Of a stretch of 64,000 nucleotides of DNA, positions 27,335-36,551 are shown in pieces. Origin of the DNA: CAYSCX01 sp964429575 (GTDB lineage Bacteria > Desulfobacterota > Binatia > Binatales > Binataceae); the NCBI GenBank assembly GCA_964429575.1, contig CAYSCX010000005.1, positions 62,001 through 126,000 of the forward strand. The letters run 5' to 3'. The position numbers and the translations under genes were made by a program. Below the pieces are notes generated by a model, which saw only the letters and a program-made list of their open reading frames with translations, did not search any database and was not told the origin of the DNA. The first letter of the stretch is position 1; every line of letters begins with the position of its first letter.

Positions 27335-30016
27335 ATGGCGATGTCAGAGGCGCGCGATCGCGGCGTCCCGGTAAAGGACACTCCACCGGCGCCGGCGCTC
27401 GGACGGCTCGTAGTTCGCACGCCGCCCCGGCAAGGATTGCCACGCTCGCGCAAAGGTGCGGCTGCCGACGCCGCGGTCAACCCACACTCGGAGGCGGCAG
27501 GTGAGAACATCGAATCGCCAGCGCCGGTCGCATCCGCAGACGCGGTCGCACATCCGTTTGCCGCTGACGATCTCTCATTCCTTAAGCTCGTTCTTGCAAG
27601 CGTGGGTGCGGCGATCCTCGTGTTGGACCGCAAAGGCGGTGCGGTGTTCGTGAACCGCGAGGCCCATGAGTTGTTTCGCGTTTCCGGCGAGCCCGGCGCC
27701 GGGATTGAGGTCGAGGCTCCCATGCTCCAGCTCGCCGCTGACGGAGTCACCCCGCTCGACCCGCGAGATCGTCCCATCATGCGCGCTCTCGTCGGCGAGC
27801 TGGTTGACGGCGAAGAGATCTGCATTCGCCACGCCGGGAGCGATGCGCCTCAGTGGCTCATGGCCAACGCCCGGCCGATCGTCGGCCCCGACGCCCGCAT
27901 ACTCGGCGCGGTCGGCCTGTACATCCGTATCGATTCACCCAAGGCGCGCAAAAAATCGCTCCTGAAGGCGCGCGACGCAGCCCTCATCGCTGCCGGCGCC
28001 AAGACCGAGTTCATGGCTAACATGAGCCACGAAATCCGCACCCCGCTGAGCGCGATCGTCGGAATGACCCGCCTGCTGCTCGATTCCAAGCTCTCCGCCG
28101 AGCAGCGCGAGTTTGCTGAAACCGTGGGCCTTAGCGTCGATTCGCTGATCTCCATAGTCAACGATGTCCTCGATTTCTCCAAGATCACCGCGGGCAAGCT
28201 CAAGCTGGAGACGGTCGAGTTCAGCCCGATCGGGGTCATCGAAAGCGTCGTTGAGACGTTCGCCGCGCAAGCCCTCGCCAAACACATTGAGCTCGCCTCC
28301 ACTGTCCACGGCGAGGTGCCCACCGCGGTCATCGGCGACCCCTCGCGCCTGCGCCAGGTGCTCACCAATCTCGTCGGCAACGCGATCAAGTTCACCGAGC
28401 ACGGAAGCGTGCTCGTCGAGCTCAACCGCGAACCCGTCACCGCGGATCAAGTCGTGCTCCGCTTCAGCGTGCGCGACACCGGTATCGGAATTTCGCGCGC
28501 CGATCAGCGCCGTCTCTTTCAGCCTTTCTCCCAGGCCGAAACCTCTACCACTCGAATGTACGGTGGCACCGGGCTTGGCCTCGCCATCTGTACGCGTCTC
28601 GTCGAGCTCATGTCCGGTTCAATCGGTGTCCAAAGCGCGCCGGGCGAGGGCTCCACGTTCTGGTTCACCGTCCCGTTTCACACTCCCGACACCGCATCGA
28701 CGCTCGCCGATGAAGCCGTCGCCGAACTTGCCGGCCTTCGAGTGTTGATCGCCGATGACAGCAGGTTCGTCGCATCGGCGTTGTGCCAACAGCTCGTCTC
28801 GTGGAGCCTTGATTCCGAACGCGCAAGCTCCGCCGCCGAAACGCTCGACCTGCTCCGCGCTGCTGCCGCCGGGCACCGCCCGTTCGACGTCGTCCTCATC
28901 GGGACTGAGATCGGCGGTGGCGGCGCAATCGCGCTCGCCAAAACCATCCGCTCGGCGCCCGACGTTGGCCGGCCGCGCTTGGTCGCGACCTACCCGCTTG
29001 GGCACCGCCCCAATGAACGCCAGATGCGCGACGCCGGCCTGTGTTCGTGGATCGCCAAGCCGATGCGCCCGTCACAGCTCTTGAACCGCCTTGCCGGGGC
29101 GATGGCGCAAACCCACAGCGCGAACGTCCGCGCTCCGACCGCCGCCGACACCGTGAGGGCCCCCTCGCGCCGCCGCACCGCACTGCTCTCTGACCAGCAA
29201 CGCAATGATGCGCGCATCCTGCTCGCCGAAGATCACGCCATCAATCAGCGCGTCGCGCTCATGATGCTCAAGAAGCTCGGCTATCACGCGCATGCGGTCG
29301 CAAACGGCCGCGAGGTCATCAACGCGCTCAACACGCATCCTTATGACCTCGTGCTCATGGACTGCCAAATGCCCGATCTCGACGGCTACGAAGCGACCCG
29401 CCGGATCCGCCAGACGGCGGCCGAGTATCGGCACATCCCGATCGTGGGCGTTACCGCTCATGCCCTCGAAGGCGATCGCGAGAAATGTCTTGCCGCCGGA
29501 ATGGATGATTACTTGACCAAGCCCATCCTGCCCGAAAAGCTGGGCGAGACTGTCGAACGCTGGCTTGCGCATTGTGCCGCGCGCAATCTCTCGCCCGGCA
29601 ACGGGCAGCCGACCGCGCCTAACCCGTCAAATTCATCAACGGAGCGCACCGTTGATGTTTCTCTGATCGAAGCCATCGGCGGGTCCGGCCCGTCGGGCGA
29701 TGCTTCCTTCGTTGGCGAGCTTATCGACGCGTTCCTCGAAGACCTCGACACCCGCATCGCGCAAATAAAATCTGACCTCGCCGATTGTGAACTGGTCCGC
29801 ATCACGCACAACGCCCACGCGCTCAAGGGCAGCGCCGGTCATTTCGGAGCCGCCGCGCTGATCTGCCGGCTCGCCACACTCGAAACCTTGGTGCGTGAAG
29901 ATCGACGCGATCAGATTGCGGCGGCAATTGGTGCGGTCGAACGCGAGGCCGCATCAGTGAAGCGCGCGCTCGTGGCGATCCGTCCCCGCCGCTCCCATCG
30001 CGAAACGGACAAGTGA
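27335..30016 (+). CDS. Hybrid sensor histidine kinase: PAS-HisKA-HATPase-pseudoREC-REC-HPt
   Basis: 893 residues, no transmembrane segment. Order: a disordered N-terminus (1-75), PAS domain (about 80-195), HisKA with phospho-acceptor His in MSHEIRTPL (about 232), HATPase with NAIKF, DTGIGIS and GGTGLGLA, a first receiver (about 465-590), a second receiver (about 625-745; LLAEDH and Asp in VLMDCQMPDLDG at about 675), and an HPt domain with HALKGSAGHFG (about 828). The first receiver keeps its acidic pair (IADDS) but reads VVLIGTEIGG where the phospho-acceptor Asp should be, so it is probably not phosphorylated. BarA-like overall. The start is ATG 27335 or 27341 behind GGAGGAGGAGG; a longer frame from 27086 lacks such a site. 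Its TGA overlaps the next gene. Confidence 0.9.
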   Translation: MAMSEARDRGVPVKDTPPAPALGRLVVRTPPRQGLPRSRKGAAADAAVNPHSEAAGENIESPAPVASADAVAHPFAADDLSFLKLVLASVGAAILVLDRKGGAVFVNREAHELFRVSGEPGAGIEVEAPMLQLAADGVTPLDPRDRPIMRALVGELVDGEEICIRHAGSDAPQWLMANARPIVGPDARILGAVGLYIRIDSPKARKKSLLKARDAALIAAGAKTEFMANMSHEIRTPLSAIVGMTRLLLDSKLSAEQREFAETVGLSVDSLISIVNDVLDFSKITAGKLKLETVEFSPIGVIESVVETFAAQALAKHIELASTVHGEVPTAVIGDPSRLRQVLTNLVGNAIKFTEHGSVLVELNREPVTADQVVLRFSVRDTGIGISRADQRRLFQPFSQAETSTTRMYGGTGLGLAICTRLVELMSGSIGVQSAPGEGSTFWFTVPFHTPDTASTLADEAVAELAGLRVLIADDSRFVASALCQQLVSWSLDSERASSAAETLDLLRAAAAGHRPFDVVLIGTEIGGGGAIALAKTIRSAPDVGRPRLVATYPLGHRPNERQMRDAGLCSWIAKPMRPSQLLNRLAGAMAQTHSANVRAPTAADTVRAPSRRRTALLSDQQRNDARILLAEDHAINQRVALMMLKKLGYHAHAVANGREVINALNTHPYDLVLMDCQMPDLDGYEATRRIRQTAAEYRHIPIVGVTAHALEGDREKCLAAGMDDYLTKPILPEKLGETVERWLAHCAARNLSPGNGQPTAPNPSNSSTERTVDVSLIEAIGGSGPSGDASFVGELIDAFLEDLDTRIAQIKSDLADCELVRITHNAHALKGSAGHFGAAALICRLATLETLVREDRRDQIAAAIGAVEREAASVKRALVAIRPRRSHRETDK

Positions 30017-32232
30017 TCGCGATGCCGATCACGTCGCCTCGGAGCTTCGCGTGGCCAATCTGGGCCGGCTTCGCACTGACGCTGGCGACCCTGGCCGTCG
30101 TCGGCGCGGTTTCATACCGGACCACCGCCGACGTCGCAGCCAGTAGCAGCCTGGTCGGCCGCACTCACGTTGTGATCGAGACGCTTCAGGAGTTACAGAC
30201 AGCCATCGACGCGGCCGAGAGCCGTCACCGCGGATACTTGCTCACCGGCGATCCATACTTCCGCAGGCCGGCGGCCCCCGAGGTGGCCGTAACGGCCGAG
30301 CGGCTCATCGAGAAAGCGCGTAACCTGATTCGAGATCAAAATCAGCAACGGCGCCTTGAGCTGCTTCGCCCGCTAATCGCGGCGCGACTCACGCTTTTCG
30401 ATCAAATCCTCGCGGTTCGAGATGCCGACGGACTTCAAGCTTCCGTTCGCTACATCGTGGCGCACCGCCCATGGGTAGTCACGGCCACCATCAAGCAGCG
30501 GATCGGCGAGGCGATTGCCGAAGAGCACCGGCTGCTCGACGAGCGCGATAGCGGCGCGCGTGCAACCGCGCGCACCGCGCTGAATGTGGACGTGTACGGC
30601 ACCTTGGCAGCCCTCGCGTTCGTGCTGTTCGCTGGCGTGTTCATTCAGCGCGCGCTTTCCAGGCGCCGCGAGGCGGCTTTCCTTGCCGAGCAACGCACCG
30701 CGGCGCTCGAACAGTCCGAGCGCGAACTTCAGTTGCAAATCACAATGGTCCAGCGGGGTAGGGCCCGTTTCGGCCAACTCCTGGCGACCGCCCCGGATGC
30801 GATGGTGGCGATTAACGAGAGCGGTAAAGTCGCCCTGTTTAACGGCCTCGCTGAACAGGTCTTCGGCTACTCCGCCGCGGAGGTTGTAGGCAGACCGATC
30901 GAGTTGCTGCTGCCCGAGCGTTTCCGCTCTCGTCACGAGGGCCACCGGACCGGTTTCTTCGCCGATCCACGCCCGCGTCTGATGGGCGAGGGACTCGACC
31001 TGTTCGCACGACGCAAGGACGGCACGGAATTTCCCGCGGATGTGCAGCTGAGTCCGATCGAGAGCGACAATGGAATGCTCGTTCTGAGCACGATTCGCGA
31101 TCTGACCGAACGCAAGCGCGCTCAGCAGACGCAGGCGCTGCTCGCATCGCTCGTTGAGACCTCACAATACGCCATCGTCACGCACAACATCGATGGTGTG
31201 GTGACGACGTGGAACGAGGGCGCAGAGCGGCTCTACGGCCGTAATCAAACCGAGGTCATCGGCCGATCGGTGGACGAGATGATTCCGCCCCAGGAGTCCG
31301 CCAACATCGCGGGACACTACCAGAGCTTGAAGGACGGACAGGGCATGCAGGAATTTGAGACCCGGCTGCTGAGGAAGGACGGCGCGCTGGTCGAAGTATC
31401 CATGGCGATGTCCCCGATCCACGACGCGCGCGGAATCATCGTCGCGTATTCAACGCTTAGCAACGATATCACCGAGCGCAAGCGCGCCGAGCGTGCCTTG
31501 CTCGATAGGTCGGAGGAACTCGCACGCTCCAACGCCGAACTCGAGCAATTCGCCTACGCGGCCTCGCACGACCTCCAGGAGCCGCTCCGAATGGTCGCGA
31601 GCTACGTCGAGCTGCTCGCGCGCCGTTACAAGGGCCGCCTCGATAACGATGCTGACGAGTTCATCAACTTCGCGGTTGACGGCGCGCGGAGAATGAAACG
31701 GCTCATCAACGATCTGCTTACCTACTCGCGGGCGGGACGTGGCCGCGCGCTGGAACCGGTCCGCCTCGACGAGGCTGTGCAACACGCGCTGACCAATCTC
31801 GCGCTGAACATCGAAGAAACCGGGGCCATGGTTACTTGTGATGCAATGCCAACCGTGAGCGGTGACGAATCGCAACTCACCGAGCTTGTGCAAAATCTGG
31901 TCGCCAACGCGATTAAATTCTGCGGGGAAAACCCGCCCGCCGTCCACATCTCGGCTGCGCGCAAAGGTTCGTCGTGGCTCATCTCGGTGCGCGACAACGG
32001 CATCGGCATCTCATCCGAATACGCCGAACGGATCTTCGTGATGTTTCAGCGCCTCCACGGCCCATCGGATTACCCCGGAACCGGAATCGGCCTTGCCATC
32101 TGCAAACGGATCGTCGAGCGCCACGGCGGGAAGATCTGGATGGAATCGCTTCCGGGGCAGGGGACGACATTCTACTTCACATTGCCCGCCAGGGCGGGAG
32201 ACGGGGACCATGCAAAAGAACATCAGAGCTAA
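30013..32232 (+). CDS. Membrane sensor histidine kinase: CHASE3-PAS-PAS-HisKA-HATPase
   Basis: 739 residues from GTG 30013 (overlapping the previous stop; ATG 30022 is possible). Two membrane helices (about 15-35 and 197-217) flank a CHASE3-like periplasmic helical domain with the motif AAESRHRGYLLTGD. Two PAS domains follow, each ending with the PAC-type DLTERKRA or DITERKRA. HisKA is the phytochrome-like type, FAYAASHDLQEPLRM (His about 519), and HATPase has NAIKF, DNGIGIS and GTGIGLAI. No receiver is attached. This is the only membrane-spanning kinase of the cluster and the likely input point. The downstream single-domain receiver starts inside its 3' end (overlap 32210-32232). Confidence 0.92.
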   Translation: MIAMPITSPRSFAWPIWAGFALTLATLAVVGAVSYRTTADVAASSSLVGRTHVVIETLQELQTAIDAAESRHRGYLLTGDPYFRRPAAPEVAVTAERLIEKARNLIRDQNQQRRLELLRPLIAARLTLFDQILAVRDADGLQASVRYIVAHRPWVVTATIKQRIGEAIAEEHRLLDERDSGARATARTALNVDVYGTLAALAFVLFAGVFIQRALSRRREAAFLAEQRTAALEQSERELQLQITMVQRGRARFGQLLATAPDAMVAINESGKVALFNGLAEQVFGYSAAEVVGRPIELLLPERFRSRHEGHRTGFFADPRPRLMGEGLDLFARRKDGTEFPADVQLSPIESDNGMLVLSTIRDLTERKRAQQTQALLASLVETSQYAIVTHNIDGVVTTWNEGAERLYGRNQTEVIGRSVDEMIPPQESANIAGHYQSLKDGQGMQEFETRLLRKDGALVEVSMAMSPIHDARGIIVAYSTLSNDITERKRAERALLDRSEELARSNAELEQFAYAASHDLQEPLRMVASYVELLARRYKGRLDNDADEFINFAVDGARRMKRLINDLLTYSRAGRGRALEPVRLDEAVQHALTNLALNIEETGAMVTCDAMPTVSGDESQLTELVQNLVANAIKFCGENPPAVHISAARKGSSWLISVRDNGIGISSEYAERIFVMFQRLHGPSDYPGTGIGLAICKRIVERHGGKIWMESLPGQGTTFYFTLPARAGDGDHAKEHQS

Positions 32233-32665
32233 ACCCGCGAATATCCTGCTGGTTGAGGACAATCCGGGCGACGTGAGGTTGACCGTGGAGATCTTCACGG
32301 AGGGCAAGGTCATCAACAGCCTGGCGGTGGTCTCGGACGGCGTCGAAGCGATGGAGTTTATGCGCCGGCAAGGGCGCCACTCCCGCGCGATGCGTCCGGA
32401 TCTGGTCCTGCTCGATCTCAACCTGCCCCGCAAGGATGGCCGCACCGTACTTGCGGAAATGAAGGCCGATCCCGACCTGAGGCGAATCCCGGTCGTGATC
32501 CTCACGACCTCGCAGGCCGAGTCGGACATCCTAAAGAGCTACGAGTCCCACGCGAATTGCTACATCAGCAAGCCGGTCGCGCTCGAGGAATTTATCGACG
32601 TGGTGCGCCAGATCGAGGGCTTCTGGCTCACCATCGTCAAGCTGCCCTCGGACCAAACAGCATGA
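32210..32665 (+). CDS. Single-domain response regulator (Rcp1/CheY-like)
   Basis: 151 residues from ATG 32210. A full receiver: ILLVEDNPGD (acidic pair), phospho-acceptor in LVLLDLNLPRKDG, Thr/Ser in VILTTSQAE and Lys in CYISKPV. The inserted loop between the acidic pair and strand 3 and the ESHANCYISKP ending are typical of Rcp1-type partners of phytochrome-like kinases, matching the HisKA type of the gene it overlaps. There is no output domain, so it probably relays phosphate or acts by protein contact. Its TGA overlaps the ATG of the next hybrid kinase. Confidence 0.93.
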   Translation: MQKNIRAKPANILLVEDNPGDVRLTVEIFTEGKVINSLAVVSDGVEAMEFMRRQGRHSRAMRPDLVLLDLNLPRKDGRTVLAEMKADPDLRRIPVVILTTSQAESDILKSYESHANCYISKPVALEEFIDVVRQIEGFWLTIVKLPSDQTA

Positions 32666-35094
32666 ACACCGGTCCGATCCCGGTCCTTCTCATCGAGGAC
32701 AATCCCGGCGATTCGCGCCTCGTCCGCGAGGCTTTGGCCGAATGCGGTGCCGTGCGCTTCGAGGTCGAGTGGTGCAAGCGCCTCGACCACGCGCTCAAGC
32801 GCCTCAGTGAGAAGGAGTTTGAAGTCATCCTGCTCGATCTATCGCTGCCCGACTGCTCGGCTTCCGAAACTGTCTCGCGCGTCCAGGCGCACGCCAGGAA
32901 TGTGCCCATCGTCGTGATGACCGGACTCGACGACGAGAAAATCAGTCTCGAATCCGTCAAGGACGGCGCCCAGGACTATCTCGTCAAGGGACAGTTCGAT
33001 GGGCGCCTGCTCACCCGGGCAATCCGCTACGCGATCGAGCGCATGCGCACGCAGGATGAAATGGCGCGGGCGCGTGACTCCGCATTGGAGGTCGCCGGCC
33101 TCAAGTCGGCGTTCCTCGCCAACGTCAGCCACGAGGTCCGCACCCCGATGAACGCGATCATCGGAATGACCCGGATGTTGCTCGACACCCCGCTCAACGA
33201 CGAGCAAAAGGAGTTCGCACAAGCGGTCTGGTCCAGCGGCCACTCGCTGCTTGGAGTCATCAACGACATCCTCGACTTCTCAAAGGTCTCATCGGGCGGA
33301 CTCAAGATCCGCGATATTGAGTTCAACCCCACCGAGACCGTCGAGTCGGCGCTGGAAATGTTCGCCGAGCGTGCGCTCGAATCGAGCGTCGAACTCATCT
33401 CGTACGTGGATGGCGACGTGCCCGCGCGTCTGCGCGGAGATCCGGACCGGGTCCGCCAGGTGCTTGCGAATCTTATTGGGAACGCCGTCAAGTTCAGCGG
33501 AAACGGCGAGGTCGCGGTGCTGGTGCGCAAGGAGTCGGAAACCGAGCGCGTGATGGATCTGCACTTCACGGTGCGTGACAACGGCGCTGGCATCGCGCCG
33601 GAAATCCAGCGCACGCTTTTCCAGCCGTTCGTGCAGGGCGATCTCTCGATGACTCGCCGCCATGGCGGCGCCGGTCTGGGCCTCGCCATCTCCGCCCAGA
33701 TGGTCGAGCTGATGCGCGGACGAATCGGGCTGGAAAGCAAAGTCGGCGAGGGATCTCTTTTCTGGTTCACGGTTCGCCTTCGCAAGTGCGATGCCGTAAA
33801 CCACCATCGTGATCCGGCCCGCGAACGCCTCTGGGGTCTGCGCGCGCTGGTGGTCGGTTCTGCGCGCGGCGGCTCTGATCTGACCCGCCGCCAGCTCGCG
33901 GCCTGGGGAATCGATGCCGACGCTGCGCACAGCGGCGCCGAGGCGCTCACCGCTATCGACGCAGCGCGCCTGGCCCGCAAGCCGTACCGCGTGGCCCTTT
34001 GCGACTCGGTGCTTAGCGACATGCCGGGATTGGATCTCGCACGCAAGGCTGGCGCCGGCCTGTCTGGCGCGAAGACTCGGTTCGTCGTCGTTTATCCGAT
34101 GGGCCAGCGGCCTGCGGATGCATTACTACGCAAGGCGGGCATCAAAGGCAGCCTCGCCAAGCCGCTCCGTCAGACCCAGTTGGCAGGCCTCCTCGCCGAC
34201 GCCGTCGCGCCCGCCGATGCGCGCGCCACGGCGGGCCGCCAGACCGCGATTTCCGGCACGGTTTTGCCCCCGCGCGAACCGCCCGATCCCGCCGCGCGCG
34301 AGGCGCACGCCGGCAAGCGAATCCTTTTGGTCGAGGACCACGCCGTAAATCGCAAGGTCGCGATGAAAATGCTGGAGCGGCTCGGATATCAGGCCGATGC
34401 TGTCGCCAATGGAATCGAAGCGCTCGATGCTCTCGAGCACGCTCGCTACGACCTGATCTTGATGGATTGCCAGATGCCCGAGATGGACGGCTACCAAGCC
34501 ACCCGCGAAATCCGCCGCCGCTACCCGCCTCCACAGCACGTCCCCATCGTCGCCGTTACCGCGCATGCGCTCGAGAGCGATCGGCAAAAGTGTCTCGACG
34601 CCGGCATCGACGATTACCTGAGCAAGCCGTTCCTGCCCGAGCAACTCGCCGAGAAGATCGAGAGCGGACTCTTAAGGCACCCCATCGCCGCGCCATTGAT
34701 GCGGGTCGCGCCCAACCACGCGCCCGCACCCGCATCCGCAATCACGCCGTCCGCCATTGAACGGCTGCGCAGCGCCGCCACCGATGACGCTCCGAACTTT
34801 CTGATCGAATTGATCGATACGTTTCTCGCCGACATGGCCGGGCGGCTCACGGGGATGCGCCGCGAATTCGCCAACGGCAATGCGATTTCGATTTCGCGGC
34901 TTGCCCACGGCCTCAGGGGCAGTTGCGCCCACTTCGGTGCAGTTGCGCTCATGACGCTATGCGCTCGAATCGAACAACAGGCGGGTGCCGGCCCCATCGA
35001 GCCGGTCGGCAACACCCTCGCCCAACTCGAAGTGGAGGCACTCCGTGTCCGAACCGAACTTGAAGCTCAACGAGCAGTCGAAGCGGCCGGTTGA
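32662..35094 (+). CDS. Hybrid histidine kinase: REC-HisKA-HATPase-pseudoREC-REC-HPt
   Basis: 810 residues from ATG 32662, soluble. The N-terminal receiver (Asp in VILLDLSLPD, about 58) is followed directly by HisKA (SHEVRTPMNAI, about 156) and HATPase (NAVKF, DNGAGIA, GGAGLGLA). A middle receiver (about 392-515) has lost the acidic pair (VVGSARGG) while keeping Asp in ALCDSVLSDMPG. An intact receiver follows (about 552-670; LLVEDH, LMDCQMPEMDG), then an HPt with LAHGLRGSCAHFG (about 747). It shares domain order and local wording with the kinase at 27335, so the two look like an old duplication. A receiver at the N-terminus of a kinase suggests control by the Rcp1-like protein's relay or by an upstream HPt. 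The last 50 bases overlap the next gene. Confidence 0.9.
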   Translation: MNTGPIPVLLIEDNPGDSRLVREALAECGAVRFEVEWCKRLDHALKRLSEKEFEVILLDLSLPDCSASETVSRVQAHARNVPIVVMTGLDDEKISLESVKDGAQDYLVKGQFDGRLLTRAIRYAIERMRTQDEMARARDSALEVAGLKSAFLANVSHEVRTPMNAIIGMTRMLLDTPLNDEQKEFAQAVWSSGHSLLGVINDILDFSKVSSGGLKIRDIEFNPTETVESALEMFAERALESSVELISYVDGDVPARLRGDPDRVRQVLANLIGNAVKFSGNGEVAVLVRKESETERVMDLHFTVRDNGAGIAPEIQRTLFQPFVQGDLSMTRRHGGAGLGLAISAQMVELMRGRIGLESKVGEGSLFWFTVRLRKCDAVNHHRDPARERLWGLRALVVGSARGGSDLTRRQLAAWGIDADAAHSGAEALTAIDAARLARKPYRVALCDSVLSDMPGLDLARKAGAGLSGAKTRFVVVYPMGQRPADALLRKAGIKGSLAKPLRQTQLAGLLADAVAPADARATAGRQTAISGTVLPPREPPDPAAREAHAGKRILLVEDHAVNRKVAMKMLERLGYQADAVANGIEALDALEHARYDLILMDCQMPEMDGYQATREIRRRYPPPQHVPIVAVTAHALESDRQKCLDAGIDDYLSKPFLPEQLAEKIESGLLRHPIAAPLMRVAPNHAPAPASAITPSAIERLRSAATDDAPNFLIELIDTFLADMAGRLTGMRREFANGNAISISRLAHGLRGSCAHFGAVALMTLCARIEQQAGAGPIEPVGNTLAQLEVEALRVRTELEAQRAVEAAG

Positions 35095-35962
35095 ATTTCG
35101 CTCGCCGGCGCCGCGCGAAAGTGTCGATGCGCCCTCCGCACCGGTCGCCGCCGCGCGGGGAATGCACCGCATCACTGAAGTCCTGGCCGGCAAACGCTTC
35201 GCCTTGCTGGGATTCGACCACCTTGCGTCGGATCGCATCGTCGCGGCCTTCGAACGCGTGCGCGCGCACGCCCGCGTTGTCGCCGGTGACGCCGGTCACC
35301 CCGGCCTCAGTCCGCTTGCACGCTTCGACGGATGCATTATCAATGCGTCCACGCAGCTCAATGCGGAGGGCTTGCGTCCCGACGAGGTCCTGATCCACAG
35401 CGGCAAGCCGGGGCTGCTGGTCGGCTCGCGCAAGGAAATGATCGATCACGCGTTGAACATTGCTGCGGCGACCTGCGACTTTGTCGTCGAACCGTGGGAG
35501 CCGGAGGACCTCCTGTTTCGCGCCTACCGCGTCTGCCGCCACTCCGAAGCGGCCGGCGACTCGCCGGCGCCCGCACGCGGAGATCAGGCGACCATTCTTG
35601 TCGCCGATGACGACCCCACCACCACGATGCTCATGACCGCGATGCTCAAGAGTTTGCAAATGACTAGCTGGATCGCACGTGACGGCGCCGAGGCGCTCCG
35701 GCTCGCTCGCGAGCTGCGGCCCGATGTCATGCTGCTCGATCTCCAGATGCCCGAAATGGATGGCTTCGAGGTGCTCTCCGCGTTGCGCAACGATCCCGTA
35801 ACCCGCACCTTGCCCATCATCCTGCTCACCGCCTCCCACGCTGAAACCGACATCGCCCGCGGGTTCTCGCTCGGCGCCGACGACTTCGTCACCAAACCGT
35901 TTCACCCGCTCGAGATGATGGCTCGGGTGCGACGGCTGCTCCGCCCGCAGCGCGCGGAATAG
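35045..35962 (+). CDS. Tandem receiver protein: N-terminal pseudo-receiver plus canonical REC
   Basis: 305 residues from GTG 35045, which lies inside the 3' end of the upstream kinase gene. Residues 1-40 are a polar linker. Residues about 42-165 read like a receiver fold without its chemistry: strand 1 KRFALLGF, strand 3 FDGCIINAS, strand 4 GLLVGS, strand 5 CDFVVEPWEPEDLLFRAYR, with no acidic pair and no acceptor Asp. Residues about 180-300 form a canonical receiver (LVADDDPTT, MLLDLQMPEMDG, LLTAS, FVTKPFHPLEM). No DNA-binding or enzymatic output is present. It may be the phosphate sink or final protein-interaction output of the cluster. The N-terminal domain call is by fold pattern and is less certain. 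Confidence 0.85.
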   Translation: MSEPNLKLNEQSKRPVEFRSPAPRESVDAPSAPVAAARGMHRITEVLAGKRFALLGFDHLASDRIVAAFERVRAHARVVAGDAGHPGLSPLARFDGCIINASTQLNAEGLRPDEVLIHSGKPGLLVGSRKEMIDHALNIAAATCDFVVEPWEPEDLLFRAYRVCRHSEAAGDSPAPARGDQATILVADDDPTTTMLMTAMLKSLQMTSWIARDGAEALRLARELRPDVMLLDLQMPEMDGFEVLSALRNDPVTRTLPIILLTASHAETDIARGFSLGADDFVTKPFHPLEMMARVRRLLRPQRAE

Positions 35963-35980
35963 GCGCACGCGCGCTCCCGG

Positions 35981-36060
35981 TTCCCCTTCCCTTTAGGGAA
36001 GGGGTCAGGGGTTAGGTCGTCGCTTAGGCAAAGCTCTCTCCTGGCAGGGTGTTGAGAAAA
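35981..36060. repeat. Composite intergenic repeat, copy B (two modules)
   Basis: A 37-base stretch at 35981-36017 is identical to 26974-27010: the palindrome CCCCTTCCCT/AGGGAAGGGG followed by TCAGGGGTTAGGT. It starts 18 bases after the stop of the tandem receiver gene. GCAGGGTGTTGAGAAAA (36044-36060) matches the arm seen at 26791 and 37078. The palindrome could act as a transcript-end hairpin. The rest of the gap to tRNA-Cys shows no gene. Confidence 0.85.
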
Positions 36061-36214
36061 GCCTCGAGTTCCAAGCTCGCAGCCGCGATTCCTCGCGCCC
36101 GCCGCGCAGCCGCGCCAATTCTTGCGTCAAATTCGCCGCAGATCGCTCGCCGCGGCTCGTCAATTGATGGCGCGGAACTCGCGTGATAGTTGATTGTTTC
36201 CGCACAACCGGTGA

Positions 36215-36290
36215 GGCGGCGTACCCAAGTGGCTAAGGGAGAGGTCTGCAAAACCTCCATTCACCGGTTCGAGTCCGGTCGCCGCCTCCA
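36215..36290 (+). tRNA. tRNA-Cys (GCA)
   Basis: Acceptor GGCGGCG (36215-36221) pairs with CGCCGCC (36280-36286). The anticodon stem GAGGT/ACCTC holds loop CTGCAAA with anticodon GCA at 36248-36250. T-arm ACCGGTTCGAGTCCGGT, discriminator T, encoded CCA at 36288-36290. It sits between two copies of the intergenic repeat family. Confidence 0.97.
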
Positions 36291-36405
36291 GCAAGCCGTC
36301 CCGACCGACGGGAGTAATCGTCACTTTATCGCACGACTCTCAATTCGACCGTCGGCATGGGATGCCGTCGCGAGCGGTGAGGGTGCTTGAATCTTCCCCT
36401 CTTCC

Positions 36406-36516
36406 GTAGGGGCGCACGGCTGTGCGCCCTTCTCTGTTTTCTTCTCACCGTCCCGACCAACGGGAGCGATCTGTCGGCGCCCATTCCACTTCATGCCATT
36501 GGGAGTCGCGGCTCGC
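36406..36516. repeat. Composite intergenic repeat, copy C (three modules)
   Basis: The hairpin module at 36406-36431 (arms AGGGGCGCA/TGTGCGCCCTT) matches 26845-26870 with two differences. CCCGACCAACGGGAGCGATC (36452-36471) matches 26882-26901 at 19 of 20 bases. GTCGCGGCTCGC (36505-36516) matches the module at 27013. Copies B and C together contain every module of copy A, with tRNA-Cys between them. Confidence 0.8.
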
Positions 36517-36551
36517 GACCGCTCCCGCTACGGCGGGCGCTCGATCGCTGG

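Noticed and set aside
33027..34046. Minus-strand frame of 339 codons
   Set aside because: Antisense to the hybrid kinase at 32662; Arg/Ser-rich translation typical of GC-rich shadows.
34949..35968. Minus-strand frame of 339 codons
   Set aside because: Antisense to the tandem receiver gene, which has intact receiver motifs.
26974..36017. CRISPR array from repeated units
   Set aside because: Only two to three dispersed copies of different modules, with no regular spacers and no cas genes.
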